A DNA stretch of 64,000 bases from CAYNHF01 sp964397045 (GTDB lineage Bacteria; Actinomycetota; Acidimicrobiia; Spongiisociales; UBA5794), in contig CAYNHF010000016.1 of NCBI GenBank assembly GCA_964397045.1, positions 124,001 to 188,000 on the forward strand. The letters are read 5' to 3'. Positions 15,682 through 24,012 of the stretch are shown here, piece after piece. The notes beneath the pieces were generated by a model. The model did not search any database. It had not been told where the DNA came from and saw only the letters and a program-made list of their open reading frames with translations. Position numbers and translations under genes: made by a program. Position 1 is the first letter of the stretch. Every line of letters begins with the position of its first letter.

Positions 15682-17916
15682 TCAACCCAGCCTGAACTGC
15701 GAGGTAGCCACGGCCTGATGGCCCCCCAGATCGTCGACGGTCGCCACCACTTCCACGCTGGTTCCGGGCGGGAGATGAGTCCGGTTCCAGAACACCCGGT
15801 ACGGAGGAGCGTCGTCCGTTCCCAGGATCACGAAGTCACTACCGTCGACCGCCACCGCGAAGGTCACCTCGACAAACAACTCGCGATCGAGCTCTGCCTC
15901 GATGCGGAATCGCTCCAGCGCAACCTCGGCACCCTCACCGGGCTTGGTGATGACGATGGCAGGAGCCGCCGGTGATGGCGGGACCGGAACTGCTGCCCGG
16001 TACACCACCGCACCGAGCGCCGGAACCGTGAGTTCCAGCAGTCCATCGTCTCCGGAGGCAGCAGCCGGACCATCAATCGGGTAGATGGACGCGAAGGAGG
16101 CCGTAGGCGTATCCACTGCGAACTCTGAGGTTCTCGGTTCGGTTTCGTTGTTGACGGCAACGACGTACTCGACGCGCTCGTCACGGTCGATACGCGAGAA
16201 CGCGTAGACCCCTGCTGCGGAGCTGGAGGTGCGGGTGAGGTGCGCTCCCGTCTCCAGGGTGGGATGGGCCCGCCGCAGCGCCGCGAGTTGGGAGATGACT
16301 GCGTACAAGGGATGGGAGGGATCGAAGTTGTCTTCAGCGGTCGTGGCATCCGTGCCGATCAGGTCGTCGTCGTTGTACGAAGCCACCCGGCTGGGGAACA
16401 TGTCCTGACGAGCCCCCTTGTCGCCGCCGTCTCCCACGAAACCCTGTTCGTCCCCGTAGTAGATCACCGGGATACCCCGGGTCGTGAACATCAGCTCCAT
16501 CGCGAGCTGCAAACGCTGCAGCAGCTCGGCGTCTTCCGCTCCCCGGTTGGCATTACGTACGAAACTGCCGAGTCGTCCGATGTCGTGGTTCCCCATGAAT
16601 TTCACCAGCATCGAGGCATTCGAGTCGACATCGGTGTACCAATCGTCTTCCGCGAAGAGGTCGGCGAGGATCTCCGTGTTACCCCCGTCCGCGGCGTAGG
16701 CAATGGTCGCATTCGAGTACCCGAAATCGAGCACGGACGGGAAAGGGCCACTTGTCGTGTAGTGGCTCCGCAGCAGTGCGGCAGGGCTGAACACCTCGCC
16801 GAACACGAAGAAGTCTTCGTCTCCACCCATCGTCGCCGTCTCATTGATTGCAGGAACGAACGAGTCCCAGAACTCGTCGTTGACGTGCTTCACGGTGTCG
16901 ACCCGGAAGCCGTCGACTGCGAACTCCTCGACCACCGATCCATAGACCTCGGTCATGCCGGACACCACGTCCGGGTGCTCGGTGAACAGGTCATCGAGTC
17001 CGAAGAAGTCCCCGTAGAACGAGCTCTCGCCGTCAAACGTCGAGTTCCCCCGATTGTGGTAATAGATCGGGTTGTTCAACCAGGAAGGGGCCTTGATCGC
17101 GCCGTCGGACTCTGCCGGATACGTCGGCGTGTAGGCAAAGCTGGTGGCGGCATCGAGTGCCGGGAAGTCGGCTTCTCCCGCGAAGTCGCGGTCGTCGAAC
17201 GCCTCTCCGTCTGCATCCGTGAACGGCCAGCGCTCCTTGGAGCGGTACGCCACCGAATCCTCAGCGAACGTGATGACGTCACCCGTGTGGTTGAGGACTG
17301 CGTCGAAATACACCCGGATGCCGCGGTCGTGAGCTGCGTCCACGAACTGCCGCATCTGCGCGTTGGTCCCGAGGTGGGGGTCGATGGTGGTGAAGTCGGT
17401 TTGCCAGTAGCCGTGGTACCCGGCGGAAGAGCCGGTAACGGTTCCGTCGCCCTGGACGGGGCGGTTGACGAACGGTGGCGTCACCCAGATGGCGTTGATC
17501 CCAAGCGCCTCCAGGTAGTCGAGTCTCCGTTTCAGGCCGACCACATCACCACCGTGGTAGAAGCCGGAATCGGTTGGCAGGAAACCGTGCCGGAGCACGT
17601 CCACGTCTGCTGTGCCCGAGCCAAGACCGCCTGTGTCGTTGGTCGGATCGCCGTTGTCGAAACGGTCGGTGAGCACGAAGTAGATAACTTCGCCGGTCGC
17701 CGGGAGCCGCACCACGGGAGCGGTGATCCCGACTTGGGTGAGAGCCTGTGTGGTCGTCGTCGTGGCGGTCGGAGGCACCGTGGACGCCGTGGTCGTCGTT
17801 CCGTCTGTTGCCGTGACTTCGGTCGTGGTAGTTGCGGCACTCGCATCACACGCGGCCGCAGCCATTGCCACAGCGATGAGCAGGACCGCGAGCCGAACGA
17901 GACGATCAGCCGACAT
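15682..17916 (-). CDS. Secreted alpha-amylase family (GH13) glycoside hydrolase
   Basis: A 744-residue exported enzyme. The N-terminus has a hydrophobic signal segment ending AMAAAAC (a possible lipobox) followed by a Thr-rich linker to about residue 60. The GH13 barrel follows: YFDAVLNHTGD, nucleophile region DGFRVDTVKHV, acid/base VFGEVFS and the FMGNHDIGR motif are all present, so it should be active on alpha-glucans or maltodextrins. The last ~90 residues form an Ig-like, probably carbohydrate-binding or structural domain after a proline-rich hinge. It lies 73 bases downstream of an MFS porter on the same strand. Confidence 0.92.
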   Translation of the reverse strand: MSADRLVRLAVLLIAVAMAAAACDASAATTTTEVTATDGTTTTASTVPPTATTTTTQALTQVGITAPVVRLPATGEVIYFVLTDRFDNGDPTNDTGGLGSGTADVDVLRHGFLPTDSGFYHGGDVVGLKRRLDYLEALGINAIWVTPPFVNRPVQGDGTVTGSSAGYHGYWQTDFTTIDPHLGTNAQMRQFVDAAHDRGIRVYFDAVLNHTGDVITFAEDSVAYRSKERWPFTDADGEAFDDRDFAGEADFPALDAATSFAYTPTYPAESDGAIKAPSWLNNPIYYHNRGNSTFDGESSFYGDFFGLDDLFTEHPDVVSGMTEVYGSVVEEFAVDGFRVDTVKHVNDEFWDSFVPAINETATMGGDEDFFVFGEVFSPAALLRSHYTTSGPFPSVLDFGYSNATIAYAADGGNTEILADLFAEDDWYTDVDSNASMLVKFMGNHDIGRLGSFVRNANRGAEDAELLQRLQLAMELMFTTRGIPVIYYGDEQGFVGDGGDKGARQDMFPSRVASYNDDDLIGTDATTAEDNFDPSHPLYAVISQLAALRRAHPTLETGAHLTRTSSSAAGVYAFSRIDRDERVEYVVAVNNETEPRTSEFAVDTPTASFASIYPIDGPAAASGDDGLLELTVPALGAVVYRAAVPVPPSPAAPAIVITKPGEGAEVALERFRIEAELDRELFVEVTFAVAVDGSDFVILGTDDAPPYRVFWNRTHLPPGTSVEVVATVDDLGGHQAVATSQFRLG

Positions 17917-17989
17917 GGAAAGGATGCTAGAGGTGGAGCGGCCTTGGCAGACATCGGCTCGCCAGAGGCCTCACCCAATCGGTCCCCGC

Positions 17990-19315
17990 CTATCCGCTCG
18001 GATCGGCTGTGGGGTGGTTCGTGGCGGCTCGCGCCTCCTCGGTGTGTCTTCGCTCGGCTTCCCGCGGGCGGAGCCAGAGCCACAGGACGACCACGGATGC
18101 TGCGGCAGCCACTGCGGCCATCCAGTTGATGGCGTTGAAGCCATACTTGTCTGCCAGGAAGCCGCCGATGAGGCTACCCAGGAAGCTCCCAACGGCGCTT
18201 GCGGCGATCACCCATCCGCTGGCCATACCGGCAGGGAAATCGGCCATCCGCACCGCCAGAGTGGTCTGGGGAAGCCGGGTGAAGGGAGCAGCCTGGTACA
18301 TGAGCTGCATGAACGCCGCCCCGAGCACGACCTGGTTGCCAGAAGCTATGCCGACAAGCGCCATGCCGAGGCCTGCCACCATCCGTGCCACGATGCCCGC
18401 AGAGTATGGCGGGAACGCTCCCCGCTTGGCCATCCACCTTCCGGCCGGGAAGTACAGGACGATGTTGAGCAACCCGGCGAGCGAAATCAGCGCAGACGTC
18501 GTCTGCTCATCGATGCCATAGACGTTCGGCAGGATGTTCGAGATCTGAGAGTTGACCCCGTTGTTGGCGACCGAAGACAACACCATGACCGCGATGTAGA
18601 TCCCGAACGCAGAGATGAACACCTGTTTCAGCGAGGCCTTACGAACTTGCTGCGCCGCGGCGGCCTCGGCCTCGGTGATCTCGACGGCTGCTTCGAGGCG
18701 GGCGCCCGGACCGGCACTCGTGAACCACACGATCGCGGTCAACACCCCAACGATGACGGCACCGAGCCAGAACCGATCCGCAAAGGACCAGGCAGTGGCC
18801 GCAGCCAGGATGACGCCACCGGCCACCTGACCGGCAGGCATCATCAACTGCAGCGTCGTCATCTGCTTGGCCTCAGCCGCCTGCGAAAGACGGGCCCCGG
18901 CTATGAGCACCGGAGCCGTGGCGCTGACCGCAGCCACCCCGACCCCCATCAAAATCGCATCCAGCGCGTACAACTCGGTGTTGTCGGCGGTGAGCGCCAA
19001 GGCAACGAAAGCCAGCGCCATTGCACCCACGCCGAGCACCATGACGAGTCGGTGAGCACGGTACTTGTCTGCGAACCCGCCGATCGGGGGACCGGCCAGG
19101 GCCCCGAGCGCGATGATCGCCATCACGACGCCCGCGGTCGAGGCGCTTCCCCCCTGCAGCGACGAAACATACGGCGGGATCAACAACGAGATGAATGCGC
19201 TGTAGGACAACCCCACGGCGAACATCGCCAGCATCCACCATTCGAAGGTCTTTGCGCCTGTAGTCGATGCGTTCGCCGTCATCAGCAGGCCTTCCGCAGG
19301 TTCCGAGCCCGACAT
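17990..19315 (-). CDS. MFS transporter
   Basis: A 441-residue, twelve-helix major facilitator protein. The motif-A loop is visible as GGFADKYRAHRLV after helix 2, and a matching loop GRWMAKRGAFPP occurs in the second half. Start ATG 19315, or the ATG 33 bases later (MTANAST). Its neighbour downstream is a secreted amylase; a sugar or oligosaccharide porter role is possible but not shown by sequence. It is divergent from the MprF-like gene. Confidence 0.85.
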   Translation of the reverse strand: MSGSEPAEGLLMTANASTTGAKTFEWWMLAMFAVGLSYSAFISLLIPPYVSSLQGGSASTAGVVMAIIALGALAGPPIGGFADKYRAHRLVMVLGVGAMALAFVALALTADNTELYALDAILMGVGVAAVSATAPVLIAGARLSQAAEAKQMTTLQLMMPAGQVAGGVILAAATAWSFADRFWLGAVIVGVLTAIVWFTSAGPGARLEAAVEITEAEAAAAQQVRKASLKQVFISAFGIYIAVMVLSSVANNGVNSQISNILPNVYGIDEQTTSALISLAGLLNIVLYFPAGRWMAKRGAFPPYSAGIVARMVAGLGMALVGIASGNQVVLGAAFMQLMYQAAPFTRLPQTTLAVRMADFPAGMASGWVIAASAVGSFLGSLIGGFLADKYGFNAINWMAAVAAAASVVVLWLWLRPREAERRHTEEARAATNHPTADPSG

Positions 19316-19411
19316 TAGCTAAGTCCGCGACAGGGCTTCTGGCTCCCACGACCCTTGCTTCGCACCCGCTACATTGAGGCTCGCTACCAACTGCACTTGG
19401 GAGGGGTGAAC

Positions 19412-20542
19412 ATGGCAGACGCCGATCACGACCCGATGGACGAGATGCTGCCCGGGCCCTCCCACACCCCGGAGGAGGACGCCTCCGAGAACAAGAAGAA
19501 GATGAGTCGCGAGGCGCTGCTGGTTGGTGGGGTGCTGTTTCTGATCTTTGTGGTGTTTTTGCCGCAGTTCATCGATTACGGCCAGGTAATCGATTCGATG
19601 TTGAGCCTCACCTGGCCCCAGCTGCTCGGCTTGTTCGTCCTCGGCGTCGCCAAAACCTGGTTCGATGCCGGGGTCTACAACTCCCTGATCCCTGGTCTGC
19701 GGTGGTGGGACGGGTGGAAGGCGTGGGCGTCTTCGAACTCGGTGGCGTTCGTAGCGCCCCCGGGTGCGGACCTGGCGATCAGGTTCGGAATGTACCGCAC
19801 TGCCGGGATCGAAGGCGAAGCAGCCAGCGCCGGGATCGTGTTGAGCTGGTTCTTCTCCACCGGGTACAAGCTGGTGGTCCCGATCGTGGCGCTGGCAGTA
19901 GTGGTGATCACCGAAGGGGTCAGTGACGACACCGTGGTGACCGTCACCATCATCGGGGTTGCCGCGCTGGTCGCCGCGGTGGCGTTGGTTTTCCTGATCC
20001 TGTACCGCCAGCAGGTGGCGTTCCGGATCGGTGAGATCGGACAACGCTGGTACAACGGGCTTGCGGGTGGCAAGTGGAAGTTCCCCGAAGCAGCAGGCTT
20101 CGGGGTCCGACTGGTCGACTTCCGGTCCCAGGTGATCGAGACCCTCAAAGCCCGCTGGCTCCCGGCACTGGCATCCACCCTGGCTGCCCAGGCAATCTTC
20201 TTCATCATGCTGGTGATGTCCATGCGTTTCGTAGGGGTGACCGCCGAACAGGCTTCGGTCGGAATCATCTTCGACGCGTATGCCATCGGGCTCCTGCTCT
20301 CCATGATCCCGATCTTCCCCGGCGGCCTCGGAGTCGTCGAACTCGCCTATGTCGGGATCATCGTCGGCTCAGCAAACTCAGGAAACACTGAACTCACCAA
20401 CGCCGTCACCGCAGGCGCCTTCGTGCACCGCATCTTCACCTGGCTGGTCCCCATCCTCATCGGCTTGATTCCCCTCGGAGCCTGGCGCCGCGACATGGTC
20501 AAACGTCAGGAAGCTGAAAGCGGCGGCTCTGCTCCGGTCTAG
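19412..20542 (+). CDS. Lysylphosphatidylglycerol synthase-TM-like (UPF0104) membrane protein
   Basis: A 376-residue protein with a ~35-residue acidic cytoplasmic N-terminus and about eight membrane helices. The pattern (SSNSVAFVAPPGADLAIRFG, the GGLGVVELAYVGI segment before the C-terminal helices) matches the flippase-like domain family of MprF/AglD relatives. There is no C-terminal aminoacyl-transferase domain, so it is not a complete MprF. ATG 19412 is chosen because GGGAGGGG lies at 19399-19406. It may flip lipids or lipid-linked intermediates. Its end overlaps the convergent UbiB pseudogene by four bases. Confidence 0.82.
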   Translation: MADADHDPMDEMLPGPSHTPEEDASENKKKMSREALLVGGVLFLIFVVFLPQFIDYGQVIDSMLSLTWPQLLGLFVLGVAKTWFDAGVYNSLIPGLRWWDGWKAWASSNSVAFVAPPGADLAIRFGMYRTAGIEGEAASAGIVLSWFFSTGYKLVVPIVALAVVVITEGVSDDTVVTVTIIGVAALVAAVALVFLILYRQQVAFRIGEIGQRWYNGLAGGKWKFPEAAGFGVRLVDFRSQVIETLKARWLPALASTLAAQAIFFIMLVMSMRFVGVTAEQASVGIIFDAYAIGLLLSMIPIFPGGLGVVELAYVGIIVGSANSGNTELTNAVTAGAFVHRIFTWLVPILIGLIPLGAWRRDMVKRQEAESGGSAPV

Positions 20543-22479
20543 GGTCGATCGCCGTCCCGGAGCACGTCGACGACGACACACATCACCAAGATCGCGCCGC
20601 CGAACAAGCCGAGATAGCCGAGCAGATCGAACAGCGTCAGTTCGCCGGTGATCTTGGGCCCTCCCTGCGCCGCCAGCAGCCAGATTGACACGATGCCGAG
20701 CGTGAACCCGATGAACGCAAGCGTCGCCCGATTCGCCAGGCGGGTGATGACCCTCACGTCCCTCGGGTTGGAGAACAGACTCACCCTGGTCGAGAGTTCT
20801 CCTCGTTCGATCTGAGTCGCGATCCGGTCCACGTGGCGGGGAATCGCCACAGCATCGGGGCCAACTGGATCGCTTCACGTTCGAGGAGATCCTTCATCGA
20901 CCCCGGCTCGAGCCACTTCTGCATCTCGACTCCTGCGAGGTCCTCGGCCGCGTCAATGAGGTTGAACCCGGGACTGAGCATCAAAAGGGTCCCGTCCAGT
21001 GTCCCCATGGCACGCAACAGCGACATCGTCGAGGGCGGTGGCTTCAGTCCGAAGTCGAGCATGATGATCAGGAACTCACGGAGCATGCCCACATTCGGTT
21101 GGGCGCCGGGCCCCAGGTGCTTGGCCATCAGTTGCGCAAACGCTCGTTCTAATTGAGCGGGGTCAGCCTCCTCGTCGATGGTTGCGACCTCGAGCGCGGC
21201 TTGTCGTGGCAGGGTGGGATCGCGCAGCCGCAGGGCGAGCAGGATGTTGGTGACGGCGGCACGCTCTGCTGCGTCGAGGCGGCCGGCTGCTCCGGAGTCG
21301 ATGAGACCGATCCTGCCGTCCTCGAGTACGAAGATGTTCCCCGGATGTGGATCGGTGCGGAAACGGTCACCGTTGATCATGGCGCCGATTTCGGCCTCGA
21401 ACAGCGAGTCGGCCAGCATCCGCCGCTGCACGGCCGCAGCCGGATCGGGTTCCAGGTCGCCGACGGCAGTCCCTTCGAGTCGCTCCATCACGACGACTCG
21501 CGCGCTCGAGAGTTCCGCATAGAAATGCGGAACTACGACGTCTTCGTAGCTCTTTGTGGCCAACGCGATCTCACGAGCGTTGTTGACCTCATTCGCGTAG
21601 TCCAGTTCATCCTGAAAATCGTTGGTGGACTCCTCGGCGAGACCGGCAACGCCGGATTTCGCAGCCAGTGCCGAACGTCGCTCCATTGTCTGCGCCAGCC
21701 GGGCCACGATCTCGGCGACTCCGGGGCGTCGCACCTTGACGACGACATTCTCTCCACCCTGCAAGCGTGCCTGTAGACCAGGCCGATCGAGGCCGATCCG
21801 ATCGGGTCGCAGTCGAATTCGGCGAAGTAATCCGCGACCGGGCTACCGAGTTCGCTCTCCAGCACCGGTTCGACATCCTTTCGTGGCGCCGGCTCCGCAC
21901 CTGCCTGCAGTTTGGCGAGTTCGGCACCACATCTCCGGCGGCAGGATGTCGGCACGAGTCGACAGCAATTGGCCGAGCTTCACAAACATCCGGCCCGCTT
22001 CCTCGAAGGCTTCTGTCATCTTCCTGCCGGTCCCTGCCGGGCCATCAACCATTTCTCCGTCCTCGCCGACAAGGTTCGGTCCAACCCGTGGCGGGCGGCG
22101 ATCGAGGTGACCTGGGTCATGCGGCGGGTGACTTCGATTTGGCGCCTGGTCCACTTCACCGGATTCAGCTGGCGCGTCCGCAGCGAGCGTCGGGGCTTCC
22201 CGGGCCTGGACATCAGTTCGAGGGCGATGATCACGATCATCGTCACCACTACGCCAAGAACGATCCCGGAGAGGTCTGCCGCTTCGGCGGACGCGCCGCG
22301 TTCTTCCATCCAGTAGGCGAACAGTCCGGTCGCCAGCATGCCGCTGACTGCGGCGAGCACGGTCCGCACCGCTGAGAGGTAGCGCACCCCGAGCGGCCGC
22401 TTCGCCATCCAGGCGTCGCCAGGAAGCCGACAATAAGCAAGAATCCGTTGAGAATGGTGGTCACGCGGCCCGACTTCAC
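20539..22479 (-). pseudogene. UbiB/ABC1 (AarF/ADCK) atypical kinase, broken by about five frameshifts
   Basis: Five or six reading-frame pieces, in order, make one ~640-residue UbiB-type protein: an N-terminal pair of membrane helices (VTTILNGFLLIVGFLA; VLAAVSGMLATGLFAYWM), the KxGQ motif (FVKLGQLLSTRADILPPE), the Ala/Ser-rich loop (IGSASIGLVY), ATP lysine (VVVKVRRPG), catalytic DPHPGN and DSG (LIDSGAAG), and a C-terminal hairpin of membrane helices. Frame changes fall near 22417, 22025, 21935, 21770 and 20840; most need one added base, and the last lies in a C run. All active-site motifs survive and no in-frame nonsense codon is needed. Either a recently inactivated gene or a stretch of poor base calls. 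Confidence 0.85.
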
Positions 22480-22654
22480 CTGCAGCTGCTTTGCCCGCAC
22501 CTGGCGCTCACGGCGCCGATCTGGTCCCGGCAGGAAGAGATAGATACATGCAACCGGCCTCGCTGCACTCGGATACGCCGAGAGGTTTTGGGTCGTGTCG
22601 GAGCACCTGGCTTTAATGAGCCACGCATCAGCCAATCACCGAAACGAGGCGCAC

Positions 22655-23983
22655 ATGACCGACTTCTTTCCCGGCGTAGCCCCCATCGAGTACGAGGGCC
22701 CGGATGCGACCGCCGACCTCGCCTACCGCGTTTACGACCCCGACCGCGTCGTCCTCGGGAAGCGAATGGAAGATCAGCTTCGCATTGCGGTCTGCTATTG
22801 GCATTCGTTCAACTGGCCGGGGAGCGATGTGTTCGGCGACGGCACCTTCGACCGGCCCTGGTTGGGCGGAACCGGCGACCCGATGGTTGCGGCCCGGATG
22901 AAGATGGACGCCGCGTTCGAGTTCTTCACCAAGTTGGGCACCCCGTTCTGGTGCTTCCACGACGTCGACATCTCCCCTGCCGGCGACACCTTCGCCGAAA
23001 CCAAATCGAACCTCGAGGCCATGGTCGAATACGCAGCAGGACACATGGAACGAACCGGTGTGCAGTTGTTGTGGGGCACCACCAACGCCTTCAGCCACCC
23101 ACGGTTCGCCGCAGGGGCCTCGACGAACCCGGACCCCGAGGTCTTCAGCTATGCCGCTGCCCAGGTCAAAAACGCCATCGAAGCCACCCACCGGCTGGGC
23201 GGCGCCAACTACGTTCTGTGGGGAGGACGCGAGGGTTACGAAACGCTGCTCAACACTCGCGTTGTGCAGGAAGCCGACCAGTTGGCTCGGTTCCTCCACA
23301 TGGTCGTCGACTACAAACGCGACATCGGGTTCGAGGGAACGCTGCTCATCGAGCCCAAGCCGCAAGAACCGACCAAACACCAATATGACTACGACTCCGC
23401 CACCGTGCACGGCTTCCTCGAGCGGTACGACCTACTCGGAGAGCTGTTCGTCAATATCGAGGGGAACCACGCCACCTTGGCAGGCCACAGCTTCCACCAT
23501 GAGGTCGCCTACGCGGTCGATACCGGCATCTTCGGCAGCATCGACGCCAACCGGGGCGACCCACAGAACCAGTGGGACACCGATCAGTTCCCCAACTCGG
23601 TGGAAGAGATGAGCCTGGCGATGTACGAAATCATGCGCGGCGGGGGTTTCACTACCGGCGGCTTCAATTTCGACACGAAGCTACGCCGTCAGAGCATGAG
23701 CCGCGACGACCTCTTCCACGGCCACGTCGGGGGCATCGACACGCTGGCCAAGTCGCTCCTGGTAGCCGCTCGGTTGATCGAGGACGGGGCCTTGGAGGCG
23801 GCGCGCGATTCCCGCTACGCAGGCTGGGAAAACGATCTCGGCAAGCAGATCCTGAGCGGGAGGGTGAGCCTGGCGGACCTCGAGAAGCGGGTCGCGGCCG
23901 GTGAGATCGACCCAACTCCGGTGTCAGGTCGGCAGGAGCAGCTGGAAAACCTGATCAATCGGACGATCTGGCGCACCGACTGA
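22655..23983 (+). CDS. xylA: Xylose isomerase
   Basis: A 442-residue class II-type xylose isomerase converting D-xylose to D-xylulose (also D-glucose to fructose). Motifs include [26 protein letters not shown] with catalytic His, [29 protein letters not shown] with metal ligands, [17 protein letters not shown] and [12 protein letters not shown] 22655 is chosen because it begins MTDFFPG, the usual start, preceded by an ACGAGG sequence. No xylulokinase or xylose transporter is adjacent, so the gene is isolated here. Confidence 0.96.
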   Translation: MTDFFPGVAPIEYEGPDATADLAYRVYDPDRVVLGKRMEDQLRIAVCYWHSFNWPGSDVFGDGTFDRPWLGGTGDPMVAARMKMDAAFEFFTKLGTPFWCFHDVDISPAGDTFAETKSNLEAMVEYAAGHMERTGVQLLWGTTNAFSHPRFAAGASTNPDPEVFSYAAAQVKNAIEATHRLGGANYVLWGGREGYETLLNTRVVQEADQLARFLHMVVDYKRDIGFEGTLLIEPKPQEPTKHQYDYDSATVHGFLERYDLLGELFVNIEGNHATLAGHSFHHEVAYAVDTGIFGSIDANRGDPQNQWDTDQFPNSVEEMSLAMYEIMRGGGFTTGGFNFDTKLRRQSMSRDDLFHGHVGGIDTLAKSLLVAARLIEDGALEAARDSRYAGWENDLGKQILSGRVSLADLEKRVAAGEIDPTPVSGRQEQLENLINRTIWRTD

Positions 23984-24012
23984 GCCCACGGAGGCCGTTG
24001 TGCACAGAACGT

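Noticed and set aside
19412..20542. Complete MprF (lysyl-phosphatidylglycerol synthase)
   Set aside because: Only the membrane flippase-like part is present; there is no C-terminal aminoacyl-transferase domain.
22595..22654. Longer N-terminus for xylose isomerase
   Set aside because: The extra 20 residues lack xylose isomerase character and MTDFFPG with an upstream ACGAGG is the better start.
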